Assembly: GCF_014396785.1 (NCBI RefSeq)
Contig: NZ_CP060718.1
Span: 1,942,501 to 2,006,500 of the forward strand
DNA from: Sphingomonas lutea
GTDB taxonomy: Bacteria; Pseudomonadota; Alphaproteobacteria; Sphingomonadales; Sphingomonadaceae
Reading direction: 5' to 3'
DNA length: 64,000 nt
Positions 9,092 through 18,968 of the stretch are shown here, piece by piece; within the stretch, counting starts at the first letter, position 1; every line of letters begins with the position of its first letter. The notes below the pieces were generated by a model that saw only the letters and a program-made list of their open reading frames with translations, made no database searches and was not told the DNA's origin. The position numbers and the translations under genes were made by a program.

Positions 9092-9375
9092 TAGATGTGC
9101 TTCACCTCGTCCGGGATGTCGTAGAACGTCGGGTGGCGGTATACCTTGTTCTCCGCCGGCTCGAACAATTCCCCCGCCTGGTCGGGGTCGCTCGCGACGA
9201 TATCGGCCGAGCGGATGACCCACAGGCTCACCCCTTCCTGCCGGCGCGTATAGGTATCGCGTGAATGCGCCAGCGCCAGCTCCGCGTCGGGCGCGTGCAC
9301 GCTGCCCACGTGACGATGGCTCAGCCCGCCCTTGGCGCGGACGAACACTTCCCACAGCGGCCAGTCACCGGACAT
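9091..9375 (-). CDS. paaB: 1,2-phenylacetyl-CoA epoxidase subunit PaaB
   Basis: Small subunit of the phenylacetyl-CoA epoxidase, 94 residues, the usual length. It starts MSGDWPLWEVFVRAKGGLSHRHVGSVHA, which is the hallmark PaaB N-terminus, and contains AHSRDTYTRRQEGVSLWVI. It bridges PaaAC dimers in the known complex. It overlaps paaC by one base and is separated from paaA by a 119-base palindromic repeat. Confidence 0.96.
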   Translation of the reverse strand: MSGDWPLWEVFVRAKGGLSHRHVGSVHAPDAELALAHSRDTYTRRQEGVSLWVIRSADIVASDPDQAGELFEPAENKVYRHPTFYDIPDEVKHI

Positions 9376-9383
9376 CGAAACAT

Positions 9384-9502
9384 CCTTCGAGACGGGTCTT
9401 CGACGCGCTTCGCTTACTCAGCCCCTCCTCAGGACGAGCGGAAAGAGAATACCGCTCATGCTGAGGAGCCGCTGAGCTTGTCGAAGCGGCGTCTCGAAGC
9501 AC
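9384..9502. repeat. Long palindromic repeat between paaA and paaB
   Basis: Left half CTTCGAGACGGGTCTTCGACGCG...CCTCCTCAGGACGAGCGG-like, right half its complement (CCGCTCATGCTGAGGAG...GTCTCGAAG). The two halves can fold back across about 12 bases. The element interrupts an otherwise tightly packed operon and could stabilise or attenuate the message. Confidence 0.8.
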
Positions 9503-9504
9503 CA

Positions 9505-10485
9505 TCAAGCCGCTTTCCTCTCGCGCCGCTTCGCCTCATGCGCATCCGCCGCCTCGCGCACCCAGGCGCCATTGTCCCAGGCATCGCGGCGCGCCTTCAT
9601 GCGCTCCTTGGCGACCGGCCCTTCGCCGCGCACCACCGCGTAAAATTCTTCCCAGTCGATCGTGCCGAAGTCGTAGCCGCCCTTGGCCTCGTTCCACACC
9701 AAATCGTCGTCGGGCACGCGAAGGCCCAGGAAATCCGCCTGCGGCACGGTGATATCGACGAACTTCTGGCGCAGCTCGTCATTGGTCTCGCGCTTGATCC
9801 GCCAGCGCATCGACTGCGCGGTGTTGGGCGAATTCTCATCCGGCGGGCCGAACATCATCAGGCTCGGCCACCACCAGCGGTTGAGCGCGTCCTGCGCCAT
9901 GCGCTTCTGCTCCGCCGTGCCGCCCGCCAGCGCAATCATGATCTCATAGCCCTGGCGCTGGTGGAAGCTTTCTTCCTTGCACACGCGAACCATCGCGCGG
10001 GCATAGGGGCCATAGCTGGTGCGCTGCAGCGGCACCTGGTTCATGATCGCCGCGCCGTCGACCAGCCAGCCGATCGCGCCCATGTCGGCCCAGGTCAGCG
10101 TCGGGTAATTGAAGATCGTGCTGTACTTGGCTTTGCCCGAATGCAGCGCCTCGATCATTTGCTGGCGGCTCGTGCCCAGGGTCTCCGCCGCGCAATAAAG
10201 GTAGAGGCCATGCCCCGCCTCGTCCTGCACCTTGGCGAGCAGGATCGCCTTGCGACGCAGCGAGGGCGCGCGCGTGATCCAATTGCCTTCGGGCAGCATG
10301 CCGACGATTTCGCTATGCGCATGCTGGCTGATCTGCCGCGTGAGCGTGCCGCGATAGGCCTCGGGCATCCAGTCCTTGGGCTCGATAAACTCGTCCGCCG
10401 CGACCCGCGCCTCGAATGCCTCGAGCAGCGCCGGATCCTCAAGGCTCTCGACCTTGGCGGTTTTCTGCAATTCGGTGGTGTACAT
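9505..10485 (-). CDS. paaA: 1,2-phenylacetyl-CoA epoxidase catalytic subunit PaaA
   Basis: Di-iron oxygenase subunit that epoxidises the ring of phenylacetyl-CoA. It has 326 residues, the normal length. The iron-ligand region [20 protein letters not shown] and the later [15 protein letters not shown] are both present, as is [17 protein letters not shown] near the C-terminus. It follows paaI by 31 bases and begins the paaABCE run. Regulation is not visible; no PaaX or PaaR gene lies in the window. Confidence 0.97.
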   Translation of the reverse strand: MYTTELQKTAKVESLEDPALLEAFEARVAADEFIEPKDWMPEAYRGTLTRQISQHAHSEIVGMLPEGNWITRAPSLRRKAILLAKVQDEAGHGLYLYCAAETLGTSRQQMIEALHSGKAKYSTIFNYPTLTWADMGAIGWLVDGAAIMNQVPLQRTSYGPYARAMVRVCKEESFHQRQGYEIMIALAGGTAEQKRMAQDALNRWWWPSLMMFGPPDENSPNTAQSMRWRIKRETNDELRQKFVDITVPQADFLGLRVPDDDLVWNEAKGGYDFGTIDWEEFYAVVRGEGPVAKERMKARRDAWDNGAWVREAADAHEAKRRERKAA

Positions 10486-10516
10486 AGTCCGGCTCTAGCC
10501 TCCGCAGGCGTAACGT

Positions 10517-10942
10517 TCAAACCTCGACAACCGCTCCGCCAAGCGTGCGCGAATAGCCGGTAAATTCCGCGACCGTCCGGCCGTCGCCGGCGCGGACCGC
10601 GACCCGCGTCACCCCTGCCCGGCCTTCGCGTGCGACCTCCGTTGCTTCGGCAATCAACGTCTCGCCCTCGCGGACCTTGTCGAGAAAGACGATCGACGCC
10701 TGCGCCGCCATGCTCGCATGGTTGGCGCCGTTGCAGACGTAAGCGAAGGCGCTGTCGGCGAGCGCGAAGATCATGCCGCCATGCGCATAGCCATGCCCGT
10801 TGAGCATATCGGCGCGCACCACCATCGACACCCGCGCATGACCCTCGCGGATTTCTTCGAGCTTGAGGCCCCAAGCCGGGCCCGTGCCCTCCGCGGCAAG
10901 CATCGTCTCGGCGACGCGCTTCGCGAGTTCGTTTGCGTCCAC
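10517..10942 (-). CDS. paaI: PaaI hotdog-fold acyl-CoA thioesterase
   Basis: Thioesterase that frees CoA from dead-end hydroxyphenylacetyl-CoA species in phenylacetate breakdown. It has 141 residues with the hotdog signature MLNGHGYAHGGMIFALADSAFA. The C-terminal GRTVAEFTGYSRTLGG is typical of the PaaI/PaaD thioesterase group. It heads the minus-strand operon, with a 26-base gap to the divergent paaG, so both promoters must overlap neighbouring coding sequence or be very compact. Confidence 0.93.
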   Translation of the reverse strand: MDANELAKRVAETMLAAEGTGPAWGLKLEEIREGHARVSMVVRADMLNGHGYAHGGMIFALADSAFAYVCNGANHASMAAQASIVFLDKVREGETLIAEATEVAREGRAGVTRVAVRAGDGRTVAEFTGYSRTLGGAVVEV

Positions 10943-10968
10943 GCCCTCTCCTTCGCTAGGCGCCGGGC

Positions 10969-11748
10969 ATGGCTTACGAGTTCATCGACTTCAAGATCAA
11001 CGGCGCGATCGCCCGCATCACCCTCAACCGCCCCGACCGCCTCAACAGCTTCACCGCGGCGATGCATGCCGAGCTGCGCGACGCGCTCGCCAATCTCGGC
11101 GACGCGCGCGTTCTCGTCCTCGCCGCCGCCGGGCGCGGCTTCTGCGCGGGGCAGGACCTCAACGACCGCAATGTCGCCCCGGGCGAGCCCGTCGATCTTG
11201 GCGAAACCGTTGAGCGCGACTGGAACCCGCTGGTCCGCGCCCTCGCCGCCCTTCCGCAGCCGGTCATCGCGCGCGTCCAGGGCGTCGCCGCCGGCGCCGG
11301 CGCCAGCCTGGCGCTCGCCTGCGACCTGGTCATCGCCGGCCGCGCCGCCAAGTTCATCCAGAGCTTCGCCGCGATCGGCCTCGTCCCCGACACCGGCGGC
11401 AGCTGGCACCTCACCCGCCACCTCGGCCAGGCCCGCGCCATGGGCCTCGCACTGACCGGCGAGCCCCTACCCGCCGAGCAAGCCGCGGAGTGGGGCCTCA
11501 TCTGGAAATGCGTCGACCACGATGCGCTCGACAGCGAAGTCGAGGCCCTCGCACAAAAGCTCGCCGCTTTGCCCCCGCTCGGCCTCGCCGCGATCAAGGC
11601 GATGGTTCGCACCAGCTGGGACCGCACCCTCGACGCCGAACTCGACCTTCAGCGCGACGAAATGCGCCGCCTTGGCTTCACCCAGGACTATCGCGAGGGC
11701 GTCGCTGCGTTTCTGGAAAAGCGGCCGGCGGTGTTCACGGGTCGCTGA
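10969..11748 (+). CDS. paaG: 2-(1,2-epoxy-1,2-dihydrophenyl)acetyl-CoA isomerase PaaG
   Basis: Crotonase-fold isomerase that converts the ring epoxide to oxepin-CoA. Among 259 residues are the oxyanion-hole segments AAAGRGFCAGQDLNDR and AGAGASLALACDLVIAG. The catalytic-acid region follows in FAAIGLVPDTGGSWHLTR. QDLNDR and LVPDTGGSW favour PaaG over a plain enoyl-CoA hydratase. It is transcribed away from paaI. A long palindromic repeat follows its stop. Confidence 0.93.
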   Translation: MAYEFIDFKINGAIARITLNRPDRLNSFTAAMHAELRDALANLGDARVLVLAAAGRGFCAGQDLNDRNVAPGEPVDLGETVERDWNPLVRALAALPQPVIARVQGVAAGAGASLALACDLVIAGRAAKFIQSFAAIGLVPDTGGSWHLTRHLGQARAMGLALTGEPLPAEQAAEWGLIWKCVDHDALDSEVEALAQKLAALPPLGLAAIKAMVRTSWDRTLDAELDLQRDEMRRLGFTQDYREGVAAFLEKRPAVFTGR

Positions 11749-11773
11749 ACAGTCAGACCCTTAACACCCAGCC

Positions 11774-11891
11774 CCGCTCATCCTGAGGAGCCGCTGAGCG
11801 AAGTCGAAGCGGCGTCTCGAAGGACGCACGGATCCCTCGAGACGGGCCTTCGACGCGCTTCGCTTGCTCAGTCCCTCCTCAGGATGAGCGG
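11774..11891. repeat. Palindromic repeat between paaG and the phosphotransferase gene
   Basis: The left arm CCGCTCATCCTGAGGAGCCG is matched by the right arm CCTCCTCAGGATGAGCGG, with inner arms carrying GCGAAGTCGAAGCGGCGTC. It is the same family as 9384-9502 and lies between two convergent genes, where it could act as a bidirectional transcript end. Confidence 0.82.
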
Positions 11892-11905
11892 GTGTGGGCG
11901 GTTCA

Positions 11906-12925
11906 CTAAGCCCCCGCCTTCACGGCAAAGCCCCACGCCGCCCCCGCCAGCATCGGCACGCGCTTGGCCATCTCCGCAGCTTGCGCGTGGCTCGCGGTGC
12001 CGTCGATGACGCGCTTCTTGATGCCCTGGACGATGCCCGCCAGGCGGAACAGATTATAGGCGAAGTACCAGTCGAGCTGGCCCGCCACCGGCACCCCGGA
12101 TCGCGCCGAGTAACGCTCGACCACCTCCTCCAGCGAAGGAATGCCGAGCGCCGGCAAATCGAGTCCTGCCAGCCCCGCGCCGCCGTCCGCCGGCATCATC
12201 CATTGCATCGCCAAGTAGGAAAAATCCGCCAGCGGATCGCCGAGCGTCGACAGCTCCCAATCGAGCACCGCGGTCAGCGTCCCGTCGCCGTCGAACAAGG
12301 CGTTGTCGATGCGATAATCGCCATGGACGATCGAGGTGCGCGATTGCTGCGGCAGCGTCTCGGGCAGGAAGGCGATCAGCCGCTCCATCTCGGGCACGTA
12401 ATCGGTCTGCGAGTCGCGATACTGCCGCGTCCAGCGCATCACTTGCCGCTCGAAATAATTGCCCGGCTTGCCGAAGTCGCCGAGCTCCGCCGCGGCGGGG
12501 TCGATGTTGTGCAAATCAGCCAAGGTATCGACCAATTGCTCGTACATCCGCCGCCGGGTCGCTGGGTCGAAGTCGGGCAGCGCGCCATCGGCATAGGGCC
12601 GCCCGTGCGCCATCTCCATCACGTAGAAGATCGCCCCGATCACCTCGGGATCGCTGCACAAGGCGAACGGCCGCGGCACGGGAAAATCGAGCGGATGAAG
12701 CGCGGAGATCAGCCGATATTCGCGGTCGACCGCATGCGCGGACGGCAACAGCTGGCCGAACGGCTTGCGGCGCAGCACATAATCGCCCGAGGCGGCGCTG
12801 ATGCGGTAGGTCGGGTTGGACTGGCCCGACGGGAACTTGCCCAGTTCGAACGGGCCGCTGAAGCCTTCGACATTGGCCTCGAGCCACTCGCCCAGCGCAG
12901 CTTCGTCGATCGCCTGCTCGCTCAC
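11906..12925 (-). CDS. Phosphotransferase-family protein (APH/ACAD11-N-like)
   Basis: A 339-residue protein kinase-like fold of the aminoglycoside phosphotransferase family. The nucleotide-binding lysine area is [25 protein letters not shown]. The catalytic loop is [14 protein letters not shown] and the metal-binding aspartate lies in [20 protein letters not shown]. The same domain forms the N-terminus of human ACAD10/11, which phosphorylates 4-hydroxyacyl-CoAs. Its start overlaps the stop of the acyl-CoA dehydrogenase upstream by four bases, so a bacterial two-gene version of ACAD11 is a good inference. Confidence 0.9.
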   Translation of the reverse strand: MSEQAIDEAALGEWLEANVEGFSGPFELGKFPSGQSNPTYRISAASGDYVLRRKPFGQLLPSAHAVDREYRLISALHPLDFPVPRPFALCSDPEVIGAIFYVMEMAHGRPYADGALPDFDPATRRRMYEQLVDTLADLHNIDPAAAELGDFGKPGNYFERQVMRWTRQYRDSQTDYVPEMERLIAFLPETLPQQSRTSIVHGDYRIDNALFDGDGTLTAVLDWELSTLGDPLADFSYLAMQWMMPADGGAGLAGLDLPALGIPSLEEVVERYSARSGVPVAGQLDWYFAYNLFRLAGIVQGIKKRVIDGTASHAQAAEMAKRVPMLAGAAWGFAVKAGA

Positions 12926-14157
12926 CGGTGCTTCTTATACTCCAGCCGGGCGATCGCGCGCCGGTGCACTTCGTCGGGACCGTCGGCGAGCCGCAGCGTG
13001 CGGATCGACGCATAAGCATGCGCCAGCCCCGTGTCCGCACTGACCCCCGCCGCGCCATGCGCCTGGATCGCGTCGTCGATGACCTTGAGCGCCATCAGCG
13101 GCGCAGCGACCTTGATCATCGCAATCTCGCCCTGCGCCGCCTTGTTGCCCGCGCGGTCCATCATGTCCGCGGCTTTCAGGCAGAGCAGCCGCGTCATTTC
13201 GATGTCGATCCGCGCATTGGCGACGCGCTCTTCCCACACGCCCTGCTCCGCAATCGTCTTGCCGAAGGCGGTGCGGCTCATCAGGCGCTTGACCATCAGA
13301 TCGAGCGCTTCTTCCGCCGCGCCGATGGTGCGCATGCAATGGTGGATTCGCCCCGGCCCCAGCCGCCCTTGCGCAATCTCGAACCCGCGGCCTTCGCCCA
13401 GCAGCATCGCCGACCCCGGCAGTTCGACATTGTCGAGCCGGATTTCCATGTGCCCATGCGGCGCGTCGTCATAGCCGAACACCGGCAGGTGGCGCTCGAT
13501 CGTCACGCCCGGCGCGTCGAGCGGCATCAGCAGCATCGACTGCTGCTTGTGCTTTTCCGCACCCGGATCGGTCTTGCCCATCAGGATCGCGACCTTGGCG
13601 CGCGGATCGCCCGCCCCGCTCGACCACCATTTGCGGCCGTTGACGACATAGCCGTTGCCGCGCTTTTCGATCCGGCACTGGATGTTGGTCGCGTCGGATG
13701 AAGCGACGTCGGGCTCGGTCATCAGGAAGGCCGAGCGGATCTCGCCGTCCATCAGCGGCTTCAGCCACTCGTCCTTCTGCTCGCGCGTGCCGTAGCGGTT
13801 GATGACTTCCATGTTGCCGGTGTCGGGCGCCGAACAATTGAAGGCCTCGGACGCCCACAGGATGCGCCCCATCTCCTCCGCGCACACCGCATATTGCAAA
13901 TTGCTCAGCCCCGGCCCGTCGAAGGTGAAACTGGCATCGACCGGGGTTGCGCCGTGCGACGGCGGCATGAACAGGTTCCATAGCCCCTCGGCCCGCGCCT
14001 GCGTCTTCAGATCCTCGACGACCGGGAGCACCTTCCAGCGCTCGCCATCGCGCTGTTGCGCTTCGTAATCCGCGACGCGCGGGCGGACCTTTTCGTCCAT
14101 GAAGGCGCGGACGCGGTCGCGCCATTCTGTGTCGGCACTGCCAAGCGTGAAGTCCAT
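12922..14157 (-). CDS. Acyl-CoA dehydrogenase (ACAD10/11-like)
   Basis: FAD-dependent acyl-CoA dehydrogenase of 411 residues. Recognisable blocks are [55 protein letters not shown] and [36 protein letters not shown]. The [10 protein letters not shown] and PDEVHRR segments and the partner phosphotransferase gene place it with the ACAD10/11 group that handles 4-hydroxy or branched acyl-CoAs. It is the upstream gene of a two-gene operon, and is divergent from the SDR at 14205. Confidence 0.92.
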   Translation of the reverse strand: MDFTLGSADTEWRDRVRAFMDEKVRPRVADYEAQQRDGERWKVLPVVEDLKTQARAEGLWNLFMPPSHGATPVDASFTFDGPGLSNLQYAVCAEEMGRILWASEAFNCSAPDTGNMEVINRYGTREQKDEWLKPLMDGEIRSAFLMTEPDVASSDATNIQCRIEKRGNGYVVNGRKWWSSGAGDPRAKVAILMGKTDPGAEKHKQQSMLLMPLDAPGVTIERHLPVFGYDDAPHGHMEIRLDNVELPGSAMLLGEGRGFEIAQGRLGPGRIHHCMRTIGAAEEALDLMVKRLMSRTAFGKTIAEQGVWEERVANARIDIEMTRLLCLKAADMMDRAGNKAAQGEIAMIKVAAPLMALKVIDDAIQAHGAAGVSADTGLAHAYASIRTLRLADGPDEVHRRAIARLEYKKHR

Positions 14158-14204
14158 CGCGAAGCGCCTATCAGCAACCTTCCGCCGTGGCTATGATCGG
14201 GCGG

Positions 14205-14957
14205 ATGGGCAGGCTGCAAGGCAAGATCGCAATCGTCACCGGCGCCGCGTCGGGCATTGGCAAGGCGACGGTGGATCTCTTCCGCAACGAAGGCGCGACG
14301 GTCATCGGCGCGGACGCGGTCAAGGGCGCCGACATCCTCGCCGACGCGGGCAGCGAGACCGCGGTCGAAACGCTCATCAAGAACGTCGTCGCCAAGCATG
14401 GCGGGCTCGACATCATGTTCGCCAACGCCGGCGTGTCGGGCGGCTTCGCCTCGATCGCCGAACAGACGGCGGAGGATTGGGCGGAGATCCTGCGCGTCAA
14501 CCTCATCGGCCCGTTCCTCGCGATCAAATATGCCGCGCCCTTCATCCACAAGCGCGGCGGCGGGTCGATCATCTGCACCGCCAGCGTCGCCGGCTTGCGC
14601 TCGGGCGCGGGCGGCGCGGCGTATTCGGCGTCCAAAGCCGGCGTCGTGAACCTCGTCCAGACCGCCGCGCAACAGCTCTCGGGCAGCAACATCCGCGTCA
14701 ACGCCATCTGCCCCGGCCTGATCGAAACCGGGATGACCAAGCCGATCTACGACCTCGCTCGCGATCGCGGCAAAGCCGACCGGCTGGGCGAGCTCAACCC
14801 GATGGCGCGCGGCGGCGAACCGATCGAGATCGCCCAGGCCGCGCTGTGGCTTGCGTCGAACGACAGCAGCTACGTCAACGGCAGCGCAATCACCGTCGAC
14901 GGCGGCCTTGCCAGCAGCCACCCAACCACGCGGCGGTTCGACATAAGGATGCTTTAA
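14205..14957 (+). CDS. SDR-family oxidoreductase
   Basis: NAD(P)-dependent short-chain dehydrogenase of about 250 residues. The Rossmann motif is [14 protein letters not shown] is present in ANAGVSGGF, and the catalytic YxxxK is in AAYSASKAG. The C-terminal [13 protein letters not shown] is typical of classical SDRs. In-frame starts occur at 14187 (GTG), 14193 and 14205 (ATG). I chose 14205 because it gives the usual [13 protein letters not shown] beginning. The substrate is unknown; neighbouring acyl-CoA genes suggest a hydroxyacyl-CoA or related alcohol. Confidence 0.88.
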   Translation: MGRLQGKIAIVTGAASGIGKATVDLFRNEGATVIGADAVKGADILADAGSETAVETLIKNVVAKHGGLDIMFANAGVSGGFASIAEQTAEDWAEILRVNLIGPFLAIKYAAPFIHKRGGGSIICTASVAGLRSGAGGAAYSASKAGVVNLVQTAAQQLSGSNIRVNAICPGLIETGMTKPIYDLARDRGKADRLGELNPMARGGEPIEIAQAALWLASNDSSYVNGSAITVDGGLASSHPTTRRFDIRML

Positions 14958-15263
14958 AGGGAGGGGCTAGGGCTGGGTGCGGGAAAAGCGCGCGTCAAAC
15001 AACGCGCTCGCAAAATAGGATTTCGCCTGTCAGTCTCGCGGCCATGACCGTGCTTTCGTCTCGTGATCGGGTCCACCCCGCGCGAAACCGAAGGTCACAC
15101 CTTAGCGTCCGTTCACAGAGCGGTGAGGGGCGGTCAAACGTCCTTTCGGACGCGAACTTAGTGACTTTCGACGATGCCTCTCTTTAAGGCCGTCATTGCG
15201 AGGAGCGCAGCGACGCGGCAATCCGGGCTTGGATCGCTTTGTTCGCAATGACGGGATAAACGC
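14958..15263. other. Intergenic region before paaZ
   Basis: About 305 bases without a supported gene. The only clear structure is the palindromic repeat at 15191-15253. The paaZ promoter must lie here but no strong sigma-70 match was evident. Confidence 0.6.
15191..15253. repeat. GTCATTGCGA-type palindromic repeat
   Basis: The ends CGTCATTGCGA and TCGCAATGACG are perfect 11-base inverted repeats around a middle with GGAGCGCAGCGACGCGGCAA. This repeat type is common in alphaproteobacterial intergenic DNA. It ends ten bases before the paaZ start codon, so it would fold within the message leader if the start site lies upstream. Confidence 0.85.
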
Positions 15264-17282
15264 ATGAAGACCGCGCAATTGCTCAATTACGAACGCGACC
15301 GCTGGATCGCTGGGGACAATCCGGCGGAGATCGTGTCCGCCATCGACGGCGCCCCGGTCGCCACGACCGGGTCGGGCGGGATCGATTTCGGCGCCATGCT
15401 GCGCCACGCCCGCGACGTCGGCGGGCCGGCCTTGCGCAGGCTGACCTTCCATGAGCGGGCGCGGATGATCAAGGCGCTCGGCCTGGCGATCATGGCCCGC
15501 AAGGAGGAACTGTACGAGCTCAACTATCTGACCGGCGCGACGCGCAAGGACGGCTGGATCGACATCGAAGGCGGCGCCGGCACGCTCTTCTCCTTTTCCT
15601 CCAAGGGCCGGCGCGAGCTGCCTGATGCCCACGTCCTGCTCGACGGCCAGCTCGAGGGACTGTCCAAGCAGGGGACCTTCGTCGGCCAGCATATCTACAC
15701 CTCGCTCCAGGGCGCGGCGGTGCATATCAACGCCTTCAACTTTCCCGTCTGGGGGATGCTCGAAAAGCTCGCGCCGACGATCCTTGCAGGGGTGCCGGCG
15801 ATCGTGAAGCCGGCCAGCTCGACCGCCTATTTGTGCGAAGCCGCCTTCCGGGTGATGATCGAGGCCGCGGTCCTGCCGCCGGGCGCGATCCAGCTGATCG
15901 TCGGCGGAGTCGGCGATTTGTTCGATCACCTCACCGGGCAGGACGTGGTCAGCTTTACCGGCTCGGCCCACACCGCGTCCAAGCTCAAGAGCCACCCGAC
16001 TGTGATGCGCGAATCGGTCAAGTTCATCGCCGAACAGGACAGCCTCAACGCCTCGCTGCTCGGCCCTGACGCAGCGCCCGGCACGCCCGAATTCGACCTC
16101 TTCATTCGCGAGGTGGCGACCGAGATGACGGTCAAGGCGGGGCAAAAGTGCACTGCGATCCGCCGCGCGATGGCCCCTGCCGAGCATCTCGACGCGGTCC
16201 AGCAGGCGCTGTCCGAACGGCTGGCGAAGACCAAATTCGGCGACCCCCGTGCCGAGGGCACGCGCATGGGCGCGCTGGTCAGCCTCAGCCAGCGCGACGA
16301 CGTCTGCGCCCGCATCGCCGAGCTCGAGGCGGCGGGCGCGCGCATCGTCGCCGGCGATCCCGCGGCCGATCCGCCGGTCGCGGGCGGCGCGTTCCTTCCT
16401 CCGATCTTGTTGCGCACCGACGATCCGTGGGCGGCGCAGGCGGTGCACGATGTCGAGGCGTTCGGGCCGGTGTCGACCATCATGCCCTATCGCGACCTCG
16501 CCGACGCCGTCGCGCTCGCCAATCGCGGCAAGGGCAGCCTGGCATTGTCCTTGTTCACCCATTCGCCCGACGCCGCGCGCGAATTCGTCCAGGGCGCGGC
16601 CGCTTTCCACGGCCGGATGCTGGTGCTCAACCGCGACAATGCGGCCGAGAGCACGGGCCACGGCTCGCCGCTGCCCGTCCTTGTCCACGGCGGTCCGGGC
16701 CGCGCCGGCGGCAGCGAGGAGATGGGCGGCATCCGTGGGGTCAAGCATTACATGCAGCGCACCGCGGTCCAGTCGACCCCGACGATGATCGCCGCGATCA
16801 GCGAGCAATATATCCCCGGCGCGCCCAAGGACTTCCGCGACGGCCACCCCTTCCGCAAGCGGATGAGCGAGCTTCACATCGGCGACACGCTGAGGACCGA
16901 AAGCCGCACCGTCAGCGTCGCCGACATCGAGCATTTCGCCGAATTCACCGGCGACAAGTTCTACGCCCACATGGACGAGGAAGCGGCCAAGGCCTCGCCC
17001 ATCTTCGAAGGCCGCGTCGCCCACGGCTATCTCATCCTCAGCTTCGCCGCGGGCCTGTTCGTCGATCCCGATCCCGGCCCCGTGCTCGCCAATACCGGCC
17101 TTGAGAACCTGCGCTTCCTGACCCCGCTCTACCCCGGCGATTCCCTGCGCGTCGAACTGACCGTCCGCTCGAAGTCGCTGAAGAGCGAGGACACCGGCGT
17201 CGTCCGCTGGGCGGTTGAAATCTTCAATCAGAAGGACGACCTCGTGGCGACGTACGACCTACTGACCGAAAACGTCCCTTAA
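15264..17282 (+). CDS. paaZ: Oxepin-CoA hydrolase / semialdehyde dehydrogenase PaaZ
   Basis: Bifunctional ring-opening enzyme of phenylacetate catabolism, 672 residues. The N-terminal aldehyde dehydrogenase (about 1-520) has the general-base region KFIAEQDSLNAS and the catalytic Cys296 in AGQKCTAIRR. The C-terminal MaoC-type hydratase (about 530-672) has FAEFTGDKFYAHMDEEAAK and GRVAHGYLILSFAAGLFV, which carry the R-hydratase Asp/His pair. It opens oxepin-CoA and oxidises the resulting aldehyde. It is on the plus strand, apart from the paaIABCE operon. Confidence 0.97.
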   Translation: MKTAQLLNYERDRWIAGDNPAEIVSAIDGAPVATTGSGGIDFGAMLRHARDVGGPALRRLTFHERARMIKALGLAIMARKEELYELNYLTGATRKDGWIDIEGGAGTLFSFSSKGRRELPDAHVLLDGQLEGLSKQGTFVGQHIYTSLQGAAVHINAFNFPVWGMLEKLAPTILAGVPAIVKPASSTAYLCEAAFRVMIEAAVLPPGAIQLIVGGVGDLFDHLTGQDVVSFTGSAHTASKLKSHPTVMRESVKFIAEQDSLNASLLGPDAAPGTPEFDLFIREVATEMTVKAGQKCTAIRRAMAPAEHLDAVQQALSERLAKTKFGDPRAEGTRMGALVSLSQRDDVCARIAELEAAGARIVAGDPAADPPVAGGAFLPPILLRTDDPWAAQAVHDVEAFGPVSTIMPYRDLADAVALANRGKGSLALSLFTHSPDAAREFVQGAAAFHGRMLVLNRDNAAESTGHGSPLPVLVHGGPGRAGGSEEMGGIRGVKHYMQRTAVQSTPTMIAAISEQYIPGAPKDFRDGHPFRKRMSELHIGDTLRTESRTVSVADIEHFAEFTGDKFYAHMDEEAAKASPIFEGRVAHGYLILSFAAGLFVDPDPGPVLANTGLENLRFLTPLYPGDSLRVELTVRSKSLKSEDTGVVRWAVEIFNQKDDLVATYDLLTENVP

Positions 17283-17303
17283 AGGAGCAGCGGCACCCTC
17301 AAG

Positions 17304-18968
17304 ATGGAAAGCATGGGTGGCGAACTGCGTTTCATGACGCCACAGCCCTTCGCCGGCGAAATGCTGGCGTCGCTTCGGGATATCTCCTCCATTCGTCACT
17401 ATCCGGCCGGGACCTTCGTTGCCCGGGTCGGCGATCCCCTCGATCGATTTGTCGTCGTCGAGGAGGGCGAGATTGAGGTGGTCGACCCCTACACCAACGA
17501 ACGTCTGGTTCCGTCCACGCTCGGGCCGGGGCAATTCATGGGCGAGTTGTCGTTCCTCAATGCCGGCAGCGTTACCCTGGCGACACGCGCTGCGGTGGAT
17601 ACCCGCACCCTTGAGGCGCCGCGCGCGGCGATGCTCGATCTGATGGCGCGGGTGCCGGAGATCGGCGATCATGTGCTCACCGTCTTCGCCGCCCGCCGCC
17701 GCATGCAGTTCGAAGAGGGGCGAAGTGCGATCAAGCTGATCGGCGCCGACGCCGATCCCGCTATTCAGCGCATCGCCACCTTCCTCTCGCGCAACCGCAT
17801 TCCTTTTCAGTCCTACGACCTTGACGAGAAAGGCGATGAAGCGCGGGCGGCTTGCACCATTGCGGAGCACAAGCCCGCAGTCATCGTCGGCAAGGGCCAT
17901 CCGGTCGACGATCCAACCCCGCGCAAGGTCGCGGCCCTGCTTGGCCTCGACCTGTCGACCAGCGATCCCGAACAGTTCGACCTGCTGATCGTCGGTGGCG
18001 GCCCGGCCGGCGTCGCCGCCGCCGTTTATGCCGGGTCGGAAGGGCTGAAGGCGCTGGTGATCGAAGATTCGGCGATCGGCGGGCAAGCGGGCACCAGCAG
18101 CCGGATCGAAAACTACATGGGCTTTCCGACGGGCATTTCGGGCACCGACCTCATTTTCCGCGGGCAGGTGCAGGCAATGAAGTTCGGAACCCGCTTCGCC
18201 ATGCCCCGCGCCGTGCGCCGGCTCGAAAAGGCAGGGGACGGCTTTTGCGCGACGCTCGATGGCGGCGACACCCTGTGCGCCCGCGCCGTGCTGGTGGCGA
18301 CCGGTGTCCAGTATCGGCGGCTGCCGGTACCGCGGATCGCGGAGTTCGAAGGCGCAGGCGTCTATTATGCCGCGACCGAGATGGAGGCGCGCTTTTGCCG
18401 CGAGACCGAAGCGGTGGTTGTCGGCGGCGGCAACTCCGCCGGCCAGGCCGCGATGTACCTGTCGCGTTTCGCCAACCACGTGCACGTCGTGGTTCGGGGC
18501 GGAAGCCTTGCCAGTTCGATGAGCGCCTATCTCCGCTCGCGCCTTGAAGCCGATCCGCGAATCTCGATCCACTATGGGGCGCAGCTCGCCGGCCTGGAGG
18601 GCGCACAACATCTCTCGGCCATCCGGCTGACGACGCCCGATGGCGAACGGACACTGCCCTGCTCGGCCCTGTTCCTGATGATCGGCGCGCAGCCGAATAC
18701 CGGCTGGCTGTCCGGCCTTGTCGACCTCGACAGCAAGGGGTTCGTGAAGACCGGCGCTGCGGCCGGCGTCGCCAGCGATTTCCAGACCTCGCAGCCCGGC
18801 ATTTTCGCGGTCGGCGACGTGCGCGCCAACTCGGTCAAGCGCGTCGCCTCGGCGGTTGGCGAAGGATCGGTCGTGGTCAGCGCGATCTGGTCGCACCTCG
18901 ACGATGCCGCGCAACACGCAGCGCTGTCAGTCGTTGAAAGCCTCGTCCAGCAGGAGAGCGGAAGATGA
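17304..18968 (+). CDS. Cyclic-nucleotide-binding FAD oxidoreductase, thioredoxin-reductase-like
   Basis: A 554-residue fusion. Residues about 10-135 are a cNMP-binding beta-roll (FVVVEEGEIEVVDP, GQFMGELSFLNAG). About 140-215 is a thioredoxin-like domain without CxxC (ADADPAIQRIATFLSRNRIPF). About 225-540 is a TrxR-type flavoprotein with FAD motif LLIVGGGPAGVAAAVYAG, NAD motif EAVVVGGGNSAGQAAMYLS and FAD end PGIFAVGDVRAN. The redox CxxC expected after GVxYC is replaced by AGVYYAATEMEARFC, so it is unlikely to reduce thioredoxin in the usual way. The CBS gene overlaps its stop by four bases. Confidence 0.9.
   Translation: MESMGGELRFMTPQPFAGEMLASLRDISSIRHYPAGTFVARVGDPLDRFVVVEEGEIEVVDPYTNERLVPSTLGPGQFMGELSFLNAGSVTLATRAAVDTRTLEAPRAAMLDLMARVPEIGDHVLTVFAARRRMQFEEGRSAIKLIGADADPAIQRIATFLSRNRIPFQSYDLDEKGDEARAACTIAEHKPAVIVGKGHPVDDPTPRKVAALLGLDLSTSDPEQFDLLIVGGGPAGVAAAVYAGSEGLKALVIEDSAIGGQAGTSSRIENYMGFPTGISGTDLIFRGQVQAMKFGTRFAMPRAVRRLEKAGDGFCATLDGGDTLCARAVLVATGVQYRRLPVPRIAEFEGAGVYYAATEMEARFCRETEAVVVGGGNSAGQAAMYLSRFANHVHVVVRGGSLASSMSAYLRSRLEADPRISIHYGAQLAGLEGAQHLSAIRLTTPDGERTLPCSALFLMIGAQPNTGWLSGLVDLDSKGFVKTGAAAGVASDFQTSQPGIFAVGDVRANSVKRVASAVGEGSVVVSAIWSHLDDAAQHAALSVVESLVQQESGR

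Noticed and set aside
15102-17024. A 640-codon open frame antisense to paaZ
   Set aside because: It has the Arg/Ala-rich composition of an antisense shadow in GC-rich DNA, no family motif, and is fully covered by the well-supported paaZ gene.
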